Shown here: positions 15,504-26,900 of the stretch, in pieces
How the letters are laid out: each line of letters begins with the position of its first letter
Numbering within the stretch: the stretch's first letter is position 1
Source of the DNA: Cacconaster sp045601245
GTDB taxonomy: Bacteria > Bacteroidota > Bacteroidia > Bacteroidales > UBA932
NCBI GenBank assembly: GCA_045601245.1
Contig: JAZRZH010000034.1
Span: forward strand, 1-31,420
Reading direction: 5' to 3'
Length of the DNA stretch: 31,420 nt
Translations under genes and position numbers: made by a program
The notes under the pieces: model-generated
What the model saw: the letters and a program-made list of their open reading frames with translations, nothing else
What the model was told of the DNA's origin: nothing
Database searches by the model: none

Positions 15504-15535
15504 AAAAACCCGGGTCCTTGCGGATCCGGGTTTTT
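15504..15535. terminator. Bidirectional terminator between ispF and the SusCD operon
   Basis: A 14-bp stem (AAAAACCCGGGTCC, 15504-15517, with 15522-15535; one G-T pair) closes on a 4-base TTGC loop. A/T runs on both sides give U tracts for both directions, fitting the convergent ends of ispF and the last gene of the SusCD operon. Confidence 0.9.
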
Positions 15536-15553
15536 GACAGTATCGTTATCGGC

Positions 15554-16912
15554 TTAGTTTGCCTGCATAACTTCGTTTACGATTACCCAAGAGGTATCCT
15601 TCTTCTCGATGTGCTTCCAACGATAGTTCAATACAAACTTCTCGAGGTTCCAATCGTAGTAGTTTTCCGCATCAGGGACAGCCTCGAAGAAGTCCATTGT
15701 GTTCTGCTTCTTGTTGGACTTGTCGGTAACAGGGACGTACTCGATATCATAGTGGCTCTTGTCAGCTGTAGGGATAACCTTGATGCGGACGTACCTGTTG
15801 TTGTAGGTAGTTGCAGAAGCTGAACCAGCCTTGGCACCTGCGATGGTGTTGTTGGTAGCGAGGTTGATCTCGAAGATATCCGATGCGAAGGTTGCGGCAT
15901 TCTTCTTTGCAGAATAAGTCCTTGTACGGTCGGTAGCTTCGGAATAAACTGAGAGGTTGCTTGCGTAGGACTTCTCGAACTCGTTCTTCATTTCAACTGT
16001 CATGAAGAAGTTGCCGACAGTCTCTTCACCTGCATACTCTGAGCAAGTCATAGTGACAGGGAGGTAGTATGTCTTGAAGAATTCGAGCTTCTCAGGGATA
16101 AGTTCGAACTGAAGCATAGCGTGGTTGACATTGTCCTTGTAGGTTGACTGCTCAGTGAGAATGACTGCATCAGCAGGGATGATTTCGTTGCCCGGATAGA
16201 AAGCGTCGAGAGCATCCTGGTCAATCTTGAAGTTGATGGTATAGTTTCCGTCAGGAACACCGTTTGCCATCACGTCATACTTGTAGACATTGTCCTTGCT
16301 GCCATAGACGAGCTTCGCAGCCTGGATGATGATACCGTAATTGTTGCAGAAGAAATAGAAGTTAGGTTCTGAAACATTTACTTCCATCATACATTCGTTG
16401 AATGACTCATCAGCGCTGAGGCTGTATAATGATGTATTGGTGAGCTTGAACGGAATGACAAGCTTCTTGCCAGGGTTAGCCTCGATGGCTGCCTTGACCT
16501 TTGCCACATCAAATTTGACAGGGATCTTGCCATCAACCTGACCGGCCGGGATATTGGCGGAGTTGGTGCTGATGGTGTAGCAGTCTGAAGGGAGAACAGC
16601 TATCTCACCGCTGAACTGCTGAGTGATATCGGCGTTGTAAGTATCAACGATGCCATTGTCGATAGCGAAAGCGACATCGATTGAATTTACCTGATTTTCC
16701 GGCCTTACGCCACCGCAGTATATGCCCAGATAGGTGTCAAGTGTACCGGAAGTCACATCCCATACAGTTGTATTGGTAATGCCGTGACGTGGAATAAACA
16801 CTTCTGGGTTGGCATTGTCGCCCCAGTCAACCGGCTTGCAGGAAACTGCAAGGAGAGAGAGCGTTGCCATCATAGTCAATATAAGTGTCTTTTTCATATT
16901 AATCTTTTTCAT
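15554..16912 (-). CDS. DUF1735-type surface lipoprotein of the SusCD operon
   Basis: A 452-residue lipoprotein; the signal peptide ends at a lipobox LLAVSC with Cys25. After a short linker come beta-rich segments with the DUF1735 (BT_3987-like N-terminal) pattern, e.g. NPEVFIPRHGITNTTVWDV and later PADAVILTEQSTYKDN, so one or two such domains are likely before a C-terminal all-beta, aromatic-rich domain (DUF4361-like, about 330-450). Family members are usually outer-surface glycan-binding proteins encoded at the end of susCD operons. The start could be ATG 16912 or the in-frame ATG at 16897 (MKKTLILTMM), which gives the same mature protein. It follows susD by 23 bases and ends the operon at a terminator. 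Confidence 0.8.
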   Translation of the reverse strand: MKKINMKKTLILTMMATLSLLAVSCKPVDWGDNANPEVFIPRHGITNTTVWDVTSGTLDTYLGIYCGGVRPENQVNSIDVAFAIDNGIVDTYNADITQQFSGEIAVLPSDCYTISTNSANIPAGQVDGKIPVKFDVAKVKAAIEANPGKKLVIPFKLTNTSLYSLSADESFNECMMEVNVSEPNFYFFCNNYGIIIQAAKLVYGSKDNVYKYDVMANGVPDGNYTINFKIDQDALDAFYPGNEIIPADAVILTEQSTYKDNVNHAMLQFELIPEKLEFFKTYYLPVTMTCSEYAGEETVGNFFMTVEMKNEFEKSYASNLSVYSEATDRTRTYSAKKNAATFASDIFEINLATNNTIAGAKAGSASATTYNNRYVRIKVIPTADKSHYDIEYVPVTDKSNKKQNTMDFFEAVPDAENYYDWNLEKFVLNYRWKHIEKKDTSWVIVNEVMQAN

Positions 16913-16935
16913 TTTATGAGATTAAACGCAACTGA

Positions 16936-18849
16936 TTACCAACCCGGATTCTGAGTCATCCTACCGGTGTAAATCTTCATCTCTTCAGCAGAGATAGGAT
17001 ACCAGTAATACTTGTCATCCCATACGCGGTTCTCAACAACCTCGACTTCATACTTGTATGATGTAGGGATACCCTTTGCATTGTATGCAGTCGGAGTGAT
17101 CTTGATACCGTGGATAGGGCCGCCGAACTTCTCGCCTTCCTTCCAACGACGTACGTCGAAGAAACGCTGAGCCTCGAAGCAGAGCTCGACCTGACGTTCG
17201 TGGTGGATTGCCTCACGCATTTCGTCCGGTGTATTGACGTTTGCGAGAGCAGGCATCTGGACGCGTGCACGGATGGTGTTGATAGCCTGACGTGCTGTCT
17301 GGATGTTGGCTGCGCCGTTGAGTTCGCGGAGTCCGCCTTCAGGATCGACGCCGTCTGGACCGTAAGCCTCATTCAGTGCCTCTGCGTAGCTGAGAATCAG
17401 CTCGGTGAAACGGAACTCCCAGCGGCTGCGCTTAGGTGTCGAGTAATCGCCGGACTTGAGAGAGTAGACAGACTCGCTGAGGAACTTGCGGTGGAAATAA
17501 CCGGTCTTGGTGAATGTAGCAATTGATCTGTCACGATGCTTGCCACCTACGTGAGCTTCACCGTCTGGAGAATCTTCTGCAGATACTGCCTCATACATAT
17601 ACATAGTATACTGCTTGTTGGTTGCGGTACCCCAGAGGACTCCGTTGTAAAGGATACAGTTGTAGAAACGGTTATCGCGGTTTGCATACGGATCCTTTGC
17701 GTGGTCAGGGTTGTTCCAGTCAAATGGAACGGCCTTCTTGTTTGCACCTGTACCGGTGACAACCTCGAATGCGTCGACCATTTCCTGAGTAGGGTTGGTA
17801 TAACCGTAGCAGCCTTCAAGCTCTGAAGGGAGTGAGTAACGCTCGTTGTAGATAGAGTATGAAGTAGAGTAACCTACGTCATAGATAATCTCGTGGTTGT
17901 CAAGGTTACCTGTAAGACCGATGACATAGTTGTATGTACCTTCCTGAGACCAAGGGCGCTTCCATACGGTAGGCTGCTCAAGGTTGTAGAAGTCATTGTC
18001 ATTGATGGCTGTACGGTAAGCGTTGACAGCGTCAATCCAGCGCTGTACGTCACCTACGGAACCTGCAGGAAGACCGTGCTCCTCAAAGTTACCCTGATAG
18101 AGCGGGCTCGCATAGTAAAGGAGGATGCGTGCCTTGAGGGCCTGAGCAGCAGTGCGGTTAGCACGGTGCCAGTTATCCTCGTCCCAAAGTGCAGGGAGCA
18201 TTTCGATAGCGCTGTCGCAGTCGCTGAGCATCTGCTTAACGCACTCTTCTACAGTGTTGCGGTCACGATAGAGGTCCGGGTCATCAAGCTCCTCGACCTT
18301 TGTGGTGATGACATAGCGGCCGTAACGGCGCATGAGATCGAAACCGAAGAATGCCCTGAAGAAGTAAGCCTGTCCCTTAGACCAGGTACGGTCGTGGGCG
18401 CGGGTAGGGTTATCAGGATCGTCGATATAGATTTCACTCTTGTCGACACTCTCAAGGAAGAGGTTCACACGACGGGTGCCTACATAGGAATTGTACCAAG
18501 GCTGGCGTTTCCAGTGTGTGTTGTAGATTGCACCGAAATAAGTGGAAGGAGTATTGGTAGTGTTCCAGGAACCATTGGTGAATTTCTGGACAACTGAAGT
18601 AGGGTTGCAGTTCTCAGCCTCATCGCAAGCCTCTGCCAATGCGCCGTATCCATCGAAGTCATGCCAATGGCCGCAGATATTGTCATTATACACGCGGTCG
18701 ATGACACCCTTGGTGTAATAGTAGTTACCCCAGATATCGGCGCTGTCGCGGGCTGCATCAGGCGGCCACGGCTCCAGGATGGAGCGCTCGCAGGATGTCA
18801 GAGCAAGAGCAAGAAATGCTATGATTAAAGCAAAATATGATCTTTTCAT
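16936..18849 (-). CDS. SusD-like glycan-binding lipoprotein (second pair)
   Basis: A 637-residue RagB/SusD-family outer-membrane lipoprotein, the surface lid that hands ligand to its SusC partner. Signal peptide with lipobox LALTSC (Cys20). TPR-like helices of the SusD N-terminal fold are visible in WSKGQAYFFRAFFGFDLMRRYG (about 155-176) and ANRTAAQALKARILLYYASPLYQ (about 231-253). The C-terminal RagB/SusD region includes INTIRARVQMPALANV and IHHERQVELCFEAQRFFDVRRW, ending QNPGW. It starts 4 bases after the stop of the susC gene. The order is the usual susC-susD order. The ligand cannot be predicted. Confidence 0.93.
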   Translation of the reverse strand: MKRSYFALIIAFLALALTSCERSILEPWPPDAARDSADIWGNYYYTKGVIDRVYNDNICGHWHDFDGYGALAEACDEAENCNPTSVVQKFTNGSWNTTNTPSTYFGAIYNTHWKRQPWYNSYVGTRRVNLFLESVDKSEIYIDDPDNPTRAHDRTWSKGQAYFFRAFFGFDLMRRYGRYVITTKVEELDDPDLYRDRNTVEECVKQMLSDCDSAIEMLPALWDEDNWHRANRTAAQALKARILLYYASPLYQGNFEEHGLPAGSVGDVQRWIDAVNAYRTAINDNDFYNLEQPTVWKRPWSQEGTYNYVIGLTGNLDNHEIIYDVGYSTSYSIYNERYSLPSELEGCYGYTNPTQEMVDAFEVVTGTGANKKAVPFDWNNPDHAKDPYANRDNRFYNCILYNGVLWGTATNKQYTMYMYEAVSAEDSPDGEAHVGGKHRDRSIATFTKTGYFHRKFLSESVYSLKSGDYSTPKRSRWEFRFTELILSYAEALNEAYGPDGVDPEGGLRELNGAANIQTARQAINTIRARVQMPALANVNTPDEMREAIHHERQVELCFEAQRFFDVRRWKEGEKFGGPIHGIKITPTAYNAKGIPTSYKYEVEVVENRVWDDKYYWYPISAEEMKIYTGRMTQNPGW

Positions 18850-18853
18850 AATA

Positions 18854-21800
18854 CTAGAATGTTAAGTCAACACCGATGTTGAATGTTCTGTAACGTGGAT
18901 AGCGCTCGATAGCGGCCAACCAGTCTTCTGGATCGAAGTTATATTTGTTCGCATCCGGAGCCCAGGTGAACGTATTGAAGCAGCTGATGTAGAAGCGTGC
19001 CTTGTCGACTGCTGAAGTCTTGAGGAACTTGTCAGGAATAGTGTAGCTCAATGCTATGTTCTTGAGACGTACATATGTTGCATTAGCCTCCCAGAAATCT
19101 GAAACCGCCTCATCGTTTGCATTCTGCTCGGATGAGAAGATAGGGAAGTCAGCGGTAGCCCAGTTGCTGTTGCCGTTCTCATCATAGTGGAAACGGTTGG
19201 CCATATAATACTGGAAGTTACCGTCGTGGCCTGCAGTAGCATCATAAAGCGCGTGGAAGATATCAGGATAGAGACGTGAGGTCATCAGACCGGTACCCTG
19301 GAAGAGGACCTCGAGACCGACACCCTTGTACTCAAGATTGAGGCAGAGGTTGCCGATAGCCCTTGGGTCACGACCCTGTCCGATAGCAGTGTAGTCATTG
19401 GCATCGACATATCCGTCTTCGTTGATATCCTTGTACTTGAGGTTACCTGGTCCGTATTTGCCGAACATCTGCTTTGCGTGAGCGTCAACTTCTGCCTGGT
19501 CCTTGAAGATACCTTCGCAGATCAAACCGTAGTTGTAACGGACTCTGTCACCTGTCTGCACGAGGTTCTCAAACTCCTGAGGAGCTTCACCCATCGCTAC
19601 AATCTTGTTGTCGCTGATGGAGAACTGAGCGTCGACGGAATAAGAGAAGTCGCCGAACTTCTGTGCCCAGATCAACTCGATATCAGTACCCCAGCTGTTT
19701 ACGATACCGTCATTGTAGATAGGCATACGTCCGTCGACGACACCGAATACCTTAGGAGCCGTTGAAGCTGATGCTGTGTAGATATCATAGCGGTGCTCAA
19801 ACCAGAGGTCTGTCGAGAATGAGAGCTGGTGGTTGAACATTGAACCTTCGATAGCCCAGTTGGCCATTGAACCCTTCTCAATCTTGATGTACGGGTTCTT
19901 ACCACGACCTTCGGTAATTGTAGAAGTACCTGTCTCGGCAGTACCGAACTTCTGCTGGCTTGTACTGTGTGACCAGTAGCGCTCACGCGAAGGATAACGC
20001 TCGTCATTACCATTGATATCCTCGAATGTGTAGTCATTTGAACCGCTGATACCCCAGGAAGCTCTCATCTTCAAGAAGTTGAGCCAGCTGGAAGCCGACT
20101 GCATCCAAGGTTCGTCAGAGATGATCCAACCAAGACCTACGGATGGGAAGAGGGTACGGCGTGCGTTGGTGAAATAGAAGCGGTCACAACCTGCGTAGGA
20201 AAGGGTTACATCCATGAAGTAACGGTTCTTGAGAGAGTAGTTGCCATAGAATGCGAAGTTCTGATATCTGAAGTCGGACTGGTTGTTCTGCTTCAGCTCA
20301 GTACGCTGCTGGGTGTAGATACCCATAACGTGCATTTTGTGGTCGCCCCACTTGTTCTGATAACCGATCTTGCCTTCGAGACCGTTGTAGCGCTGGATAT
20401 TGTAAGCGGTAGCGGTTGAAAGTGAGGTCGGGGTCTTGAAGCTCTCGTAAGAAGCGGTACCGTCAGGGTTGAGAGTGTACTGCCATACTCTGAAGGTCTG
20501 GGTCTTGGATACTTCATAGTAGTTGTAGCCGTCCATATGACCGTCAATCTGAGCATAGAGACCCTTGAGACCGAACTGTGAGAAGTCTGCCTTGAAACGG
20601 CCGGACATCTGATAGTAGCGGTATGTGTCCTGTGTATAACCACCATAGTTCGCGTGACCGAACGAGTTGTTCTGATAGGTTGAGTTACCACCGAGCATGA
20701 ATACTTCCTGATTCAATTCCGGGTCGATACCATAGAAATATGCGGGATATGCGACTGCCGAGTTGCAGAGTGGAGAAAGTACTGTGGAAGTAAGATCTGA
20801 AGGATAGATCATATCCTGGATGCGGTTTGCGAAAGTAGCTGAGAAAGTGAGCCACTTGGTAAGGTTGACATCGAGGTTTGAACGGAGGTTGTACTTCGTC
20901 ATACCGTGAGTCGGTGCGTAATCAGGATTCTGATTCTCCGCAACTCTTGTACCTGCGTTCCAGAGGCTGCCCTGATATGAGTAACCGAAGAGTACGAAAT
21001 AGCGTGCAATCTGGTTACCACCACTCATCGAGAGTGAAGCTCGGCGCTGAGGAGAAGTCTTCCTGAACATGAAATCATACCAATTGATGTCAGGATGGGT
21101 GATCTGCTCGATCGGAGTCTTGTTGGCATTGCCCTTCTTGAAGATGGCGATATCCTCTTCAGAATAGCGTGGAGCATAACCGTCATTGATACGGGCTTCA
21201 TTGAACCATTCAGCGAAAGTAGCTGCGTCCACCAGATCAGGAAGGTAGATAGGATTCTGTATACCTTCGTAGTAGTTGAAGTTGATGACGCGCTTGTTGG
21301 TCTCACCACGCTTTGTATTGACGAGGATGACACCGTTCGCTGCACGGTCACCATAGATAGCGGTACCTGCAGCATCCTTGAGGATGGAGAAGGACTCGAT
21401 TTCGTTAGGGTCGAGTTCAGCGAAGTCACGCTCGAAACCATCGACGATGATGAGCGGTTCGGTTTCGGCATACTTTGTAATGGAGTTACTACAGTCGCGC
21501 TGGTTGAGGGTACGGTTGAAACGGATGAGATACTGTGACTCATCGAAGCCCGGAGCTCCACCGAGTGCACGGGATGTCATACCCATAACACGACCCATAA
21601 GGGCGTTACCGAGTGACATTACCTTGGTCTTGGCGAGGACATCACCACCAACTGTGGAGAATGATGCCGTCACGTCACGTTTCTGGGTTGTCCAATAAGG
21701 CATATTGACCTTATCCTTGGCGCCCTGGCCCATAGGAGCCTCGGCCATCACAATCTGAAGGTAACCGTCAGAAGTAACAGTCTGATAAGTCTCCTTGTAA

Positions 21801-22060
21801 TACTCAGTGTAGAATACAAGCACTGAACCGACAGTCGGGATAGTGATGGAGAAGTCACCGTTCTCATCAGTCATTGCGTCGATGAAGGAGTCCTGGACGT
21901 TTACTTCAACACCCATCAAAGGGACACCCTTCTCACTCTTGACATTACCGTAGACTGTAAAGTCCTTGAGCTGCTTCTTCTTGCTCTGTGCCTCAGTCAT
22001 AGGCGCGCAGATCATCAGCGCAAGGCACAATGTAAGGAAAATGTATAATTTCTTTTTCAT
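18854..22060 (-). CDS. SusC-like TonB-dependent transporter (second pair)
   Basis: A 1068-residue outer-membrane TonB-dependent transporter. The ATG at 22060 gives a clear signal peptide (MKKKLYIFLTLCLALMICA); an in-frame ATG at 22081 would overlap the susD stop. A carboxypeptidase-regulatory-like beta domain (about 34-115: TVYGNVKSEKGVPLMGVEV) precedes the plug, whose signature is DPNEIESFSILKDAAGTAIYGDR followed by ANGVILVNTKRG (about 215-250). A beta-barrel follows, ending in a terminal Phe (NIGVDLTF). Before the plug, where many SusC proteins have VVVGYG-like text, it reads MPYWTTQKRDVTASFS, so its TonB-box region is divergent from the first pair. It lies 14 bases after the upstream susD gene. 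Confidence 0.94.
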   Translation of the reverse strand: MKKKLYIFLTLCLALMICAPMTEAQSKKKQLKDFTVYGNVKSEKGVPLMGVEVNVQDSFIDAMTDENGDFSITIPTVGSVLVFYTEYYKETYQTVTSDGYLQIVMAEAPMGQGAKDKVNMPYWTTQKRDVTASFSTVGGDVLAKTKVMSLGNALMGRVMGMTSRALGGAPGFDESQYLIRFNRTLNQRDCSNSITKYAETEPLIIVDGFERDFAELDPNEIESFSILKDAAGTAIYGDRAANGVILVNTKRGETNKRVINFNYYEGIQNPIYLPDLVDAATFAEWFNEARINDGYAPRYSEEDIAIFKKGNANKTPIEQITHPDINWYDFMFRKTSPQRRASLSMSGGNQIARYFVLFGYSYQGSLWNAGTRVAENQNPDYAPTHGMTKYNLRSNLDVNLTKWLTFSATFANRIQDMIYPSDLTSTVLSPLCNSAVAYPAYFYGIDPELNQEVFMLGGNSTYQNNSFGHANYGGYTQDTYRYYQMSGRFKADFSQFGLKGLYAQIDGHMDGYNYYEVSKTQTFRVWQYTLNPDGTASYESFKTPTSLSTATAYNIQRYNGLEGKIGYQNKWGDHKMHVMGIYTQQRTELKQNNQSDFRYQNFAFYGNYSLKNRYFMDVTLSYAGCDRFYFTNARRTLFPSVGLGWIISDEPWMQSASSWLNFLKMRASWGISGSNDYTFEDINGNDERYPSRERYWSHSTSQQKFGTAETGTSTITEGRGKNPYIKIEKGSMANWAIEGSMFNHQLSFSTDLWFEHRYDIYTASASTAPKVFGVVDGRMPIYNDGIVNSWGTDIELIWAQKFGDFSYSVDAQFSISDNKIVAMGEAPQEFENLVQTGDRVRYNYGLICEGIFKDQAEVDAHAKQMFGKYGPGNLKYKDINEDGYVDANDYTAIGQGRDPRAIGNLCLNLEYKGVGLEVLFQGTGLMTSRLYPDIFHALYDATAGHDGNFQYYMANRFHYDENGNSNWATADFPIFSSEQNANDEAVSDFWEANATYVRLKNIALSYTIPDKFLKTSAVDKARFYISCFNTFTWAPDANKYNFDPEDWLAAIERYPRYRTFNIGVDLTF

Positions 22061-22074
22061 ATCGTTGTCTCCTA

Positions 22075-23925
22075 TTACCATCCTGGGTTCTGCTCAACGC
22101 CAAGGTTATAAACCTCGCTCTGAGGAATCGGATAGAGATACATGCGGTTGGCGTAGAACGGACGGTCCTCAATCGCAGTCTTGATATAAGTGTACGGCTC
22201 GTCGCCGGAGGTGTTCTTCACGATATCCACACCGTAGAGTGTAGTACCGATGTGCTGCTCACCCTGCTTCCAGCGGAGTACATCATAGAAATACTGATCT
22301 TCGAATGCGAACTCGATGGTGCGCTCATTCTGGATCTTCACGCGTGCCTGATCCTTTGTCATACCCTTGTCGAAGCCAGGGAGACCGTTAGGAAGTACAG
22401 GGAAATCAGGGTTCTCTTCACGCTCAACCCTTGTATAGTAGTAAGGGTCAGCTGCCGAAGTACCGATATTGTCGGTAGCAGGGCATACAAGGCGTGCACG
22501 GATTGCATTTACTGCGTCGATGGCGCTGAACGGCTTGCCGTTGATATTGACAGTATAGTCAGGACCATAAGCCTCGTTCATAGCCTCAGCGAAGTTCATA
22601 TAGATTTCACCAAGACGGATATAGAATCCGTAGACCTTGGAGCTACCAGGCATGTTCTTATCCTTGCACTCTCTTGGCCAGTACTTTCTGATATAGTAAC
22701 CGGTCTTTGAGAAGAGCTGGTTCTTAGGGTCGCGGTCGGCACCGTAGTTGGAACCGTCTCTCCAGGTCTGGATAGGACGCTTGATATACATACGGCCATT
22801 ATAGAGAATGGTGTAGTAGAAGCGAGGGTCGCGGTTCTCGTAGATGTGCTTTACGTGCTCAGGATTGTTCCAGTCGAAGTCCTCTGTTCCAATGGCATTG
22901 CCGTCAACATCGAACTTGATGACAGGATAGCGGTCAACGAGATTCTGGCTTGGAGAGTTGCTTGCGTAACCCCAGAAGTCCTCACCCGGTGTTGCCTGCT
23001 CGTAGTTGATGAGCTTGCTGTTGAAAGTATGGTTGTAAGTACCGCCACGCTTGAAGACGATGATCTCGGAAATCTTGTCAGGGGTCTGACGCATGAAGAT
23101 GTTCTGATAATCGTGATAGAGAGCGTGGAGACCGGTGGTCTCGCAGTATTCCATACAGTCACGTGCTGCTTCAGCTGCTGCTTCCCACTTCTTGACATCG
23201 TTGCCAGGGTTGTGGAGCGGGCTGGCTGCATAAAGGGTGACGCGTGAACGGAGGGCCTTGTTCCATGCTTTTGTTACACGGCCGAAGTCCTCGGTCGGCC
23301 ACTCGTCAGGAACCATTGATTCTGACTTGTCGAGTTCGGCAAGGATGAAATCTATAGTCTCCTGCTCGGTGGAACGGGCAATCATATAATCGTCGTCGAG
23401 ACTAAGGACTTTGGTTACCAATGGAACGCCACCGTAACGCTTGAAGAGTTCGAAATAGAAGTATGCGAGCATAAAATGGCACTCACCTTCCATATATACC
23501 TTGCGGCCTTCAGGTTCATTGTTGAACTGGTCCATGTTTTCCATGAACATATAGGCCCTGCGGATCTGCTTGTAGCAACGATACCAAATATCGGAAACTT
23601 CGAAATCAGCAGCGGATGCCTTCCAGTTACCTACGTTGAATGCCTTGTTGGTAGCGCCGTATTCAGCGGTGTACTCTGACATATCAGTAGCTGACTCAAG
23701 GAAACCATATGTGCCGTTGAACTTACCATCTGACACCCAGGTTGGGTTCATATAGTAGTAAAGCATATCAAGGTAGCGCTGTGAGCGGAGATAATCCTGG
23801 AAGATATATTCCTTCGGCTGATCGGAGTTAGGAGCCTCATCCAGGAACTTAGCACAAGATGTCGATGACATCATAGCCACAGCAAAAGATGCTGTAAGGG
23901 CGATAAGAGTAAATATTTTCTTCAT
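22075..23925 (-). CDS. SusD-like glycan-binding lipoprotein (first pair)
   Basis: A 616-residue RagB/SusD-family lipoprotein with a signal peptide ending in SSTSC (Cys24). SusD helices are visible in WYRCYKQIRRAYMFMENMD (about 112-130), ECHFMLAYFYFELFKRYGGVP (about 147-167) and AWNKALRSRVTLYAASPLHNPG. The C-terminal part contains GEIYMNFAEAMNEAYGPD, AIDAVNAIRARL and IQNERTIEFAFEDQYFYDVLRW, ending VEQNPGW. It differs clearly from the second SusD, so the operon is not a simple recent duplication. Spacing is 14 bases on both sides, consistent with one transcript driven from upstream of the first susC. Confidence 0.93.
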   Translation of the reverse strand: MKKIFTLIALTASFAVAMMSSTSCAKFLDEAPNSDQPKEYIFQDYLRSQRYLDMLYYYMNPTWVSDGKFNGTYGFLESATDMSEYTAEYGATNKAFNVGNWKASAADFEVSDIWYRCYKQIRRAYMFMENMDQFNNEPEGRKVYMEGECHFMLAYFYFELFKRYGGVPLVTKVLSLDDDYMIARSTEQETIDFILAELDKSESMVPDEWPTEDFGRVTKAWNKALRSRVTLYAASPLHNPGNDVKKWEAAAEAARDCMEYCETTGLHALYHDYQNIFMRQTPDKISEIIVFKRGGTYNHTFNSKLINYEQATPGEDFWGYASNSPSQNLVDRYPVIKFDVDGNAIGTEDFDWNNPEHVKHIYENRDPRFYYTILYNGRMYIKRPIQTWRDGSNYGADRDPKNQLFSKTGYYIRKYWPRECKDKNMPGSSKVYGFYIRLGEIYMNFAEAMNEAYGPDYTVNINGKPFSAIDAVNAIRARLVCPATDNIGTSAADPYYYTRVEREENPDFPVLPNGLPGFDKGMTKDQARVKIQNERTIEFAFEDQYFYDVLRWKQGEQHIGTTLYGVDIVKNTSGDEPYTYIKTAIEDRPFYANRMYLYPIPQSEVYNLGVEQNPGW

Positions 23926-23939
23926 ATTGTCGTCCTCCT

Positions 23940-26900
23940 TTAGAATTGCAGGTTAACACCAAGGCTGTAACCCTTTGTCTGAGGATAGATACCACCGGTT
24001 GATCCGGTCGGAGTCTCAGGGTCGACGACCTTAAGCTTATCCCAGGTGAAGAGGTTGACTGCACTGAGGTAAACTCGAGCGCCCTTGACGGCTGCAGTCT
24101 TCTTGAATGTCATATTGTATGCCATTTCGACGTTCTTCAGACGGAGATAATCGTTGTTCTTACGGAAGAATGTGTTGGTTACGTGGTTCTGGCTGGTACC
24201 GCCGATGTGAAGCGCAGGATATGTTGCTGTCTCTGCAGTTTCAGGAGTCCAGCGACCCTGGTGGATCGGCTGAACGCGGCCGCGGTTGTAGAACTCATAC
24301 ATAAGATAGTTGGAGATGAGTACGCTGGATCTGCCGGCTCCCTGGAAATGGAAGTCGAGAGAGAAGTTCTTGTACTCAAATCCGCCGCTGAGACCATAAA
24401 TCATCTGAGGCACCTTAGGATAACCGCAGGCAACCTTATCGTATTCGTTGATGACACCGTCAGCGTTGAAGTCGAGGTACTTGAGGTCACCAGGGATAGG
24501 AGCGGAACCTACCTGCTGTACAGGTGAGTTGTCGATATCCTCCTGATCCTTGAAGTAACCGAGTACTACGTATCCGAACGGAGTGCCGATAGGACGGCCC
24601 TCTTCCTTCTGCCATTCGAGCATTGATTCAGGTTCATCCTTGAAGATGACCTTGTTCTCCATAATGGTGTAGTTTGCCTTTGCGTAGAATGTGAAGTTCT
24701 TGTTGACCTTCTGGCGATATCCGAAGTCGAACTCCCAACCGTTCTTGCTGGTCTTACCGATGTTCATATCGGTGACACCGATACCGATGAGGCCCGGCAC
24801 TGAGTTAGGGGTCATAAGGATATGGGTACGATACTCGAAGAAGCGGTCAACTGAGAGAGTGAACTTGTTCTTGAGGACTGCGATATCGAAACCGACGTTG
24901 GTCTGGTGAGCTTTCTCCCAGGTAGCGAGAGGGTTTGCGATGACAGGCTCGGTAGTGATACCCTTTGAGACACCTTCGTTCTGACCGAAACGTGCGTTTG
25001 CGGAATCACTGGTGGTCCACTTACCTTCCTTGAAGATGAATCGTGTACTTGCGTAGTCATTACCTACAATACCATAAGAACCTCTGATCTTGAAGTTGTT
25101 GATGAAATCAATGTTGTCCTTGATCCAACTCTCCTGGTGAACGTTCCATGCAGCTGATACTGAAGGGAAGAGACCGAAACGGTGACCCGGTGCGAAGTTC
25201 TCGGATCCACGATATGCGGCGTTGGCTTCAATAAAGTACTTGTCCTTGTAAGAGTAGTTTAAGATACCGATGAAGCTGACATCCTTGTAAGGAACTGATG
25301 AACCTGAACGGTAGTCAGAGCAGTTGGCAACGCCTGAAATACCGATCTTGTTGCTGCCGAAGTTGAGCTTGTAGTTCAAGCGGGCCTCACCGTAAACCTT
25401 ACGGGTGGAAGAAATAGATCCTGATGATGAGCCGTAGAATGAAGGCTCAAGGAATTCGATGAAACGGTCTGTACGGCCCGGCTGTGAGATCAAGCCATAA
25501 GTGGTCTGGGTCTCAGTCCACTGACCATAGTTACCGAAGTTGGAGTCGTATGCACCGCGAAGTGATGCGGAAAGTCCCTTGATCCACTGATCGAAATCGT
25601 AGGAGAGCTTTACGGATGCGTTGACGGTGTTGTTCTTTGCACGATAGCTACCTCTTGTTGCGAGGAGGTAGAGAGGGTTCTGAGTTGTAAAGTCTGTAGT
25701 ACCGGCATAAAGTTTTTCACCATCCGGACCTTCATAGTATGCAGGCATAATCCAAGAAGGGATACGGTTCATGTTGGTGAAGACGTCAGTATTCTCGTAC
25801 GGCTGTGACTTATCGGTCATACCGAGGCTCATATCCACTGAGATGGTCATTGCCTTGGTGACGATAACGTCGACATTTGAACGGAGGTTGACGCGCTGGT
25901 AAGCGAACTTAGGGTCATAGATACGACCCTGAACGGTCTTCAGCTGACCACCCTGATACATATATGTACCTGATACATAATACTTGACGGTCTTGGTACC
26001 ACCACGTACGCTGAGGGAAGCGTTCTCCTGTGTGGAGAAATCCTTCATCATGATGTCATACCAGTCAGTGTCAGGATATCTGTAAGGGTCATCCTGAAGC
26101 AGGTAATGCTGAAGGTCAGCGTCAGAGTAGAGCGGAGCCTTACCGTCATTCATAAGGGCCTCGTTGTAAAGTACGAGGGACTCGTATGATTTGAGGTAGG
26201 TCGGAACTCGTGTCGGCTGGTTGAGGGTGATTGAAGAGTTGAAGTTAACCTTCGGACGACCTTCGTCACCACGCTTGGTAGTTACGAGGACGACACCGTT
26301 CGCACCCTTGGAACCGTACACTGCTGTTGCGGCAGCATCCTTGAGGATTGAGAAAGACTCGATCTCGACAGGGTCGATACGGAGGAACTGTGACTGATTA
26401 CGCTCGACACCATCGATAACGTAAAGAGGCTCAGCATCGTTCCAGGAACCGACACCGCGGATGTAGAAAGTGGATTCATCAGCACCTGGCTGACCGCTGC
26501 CCTGCATTGATACAAGGCCAGGGATACGGCCGACGACCGCATTGGAGATGTTGGAGACAGGGCTCTTCATGATTTCCTCAGACTTCACAGTGGAGACTGC
26601 GGATGAAATCGCAGCCTTGCGCTGCTCGCCGAATGCCACGACGACTGTCTCTTCGATCATATCGGTCGAAGGGGTGAGCTTAACGTCGATGACGGTCTTC
26701 TTGCCAACGTTGACAACCTTGGTCTCATAACCGAGGAAATTGAATGTCAAGCTGGTAGGATCCTCGAGGGTCAATTCGTAATGACCCTTCGCATCGGTGA
26801 CCGTACCGAGTGTAGTGTTGGTCACATAGACATCCACAAAAGGGAAAGGGTTGCCGGATTCGTCAACGACGGTACCGGTAATCTTAACCTTCTGTGACTT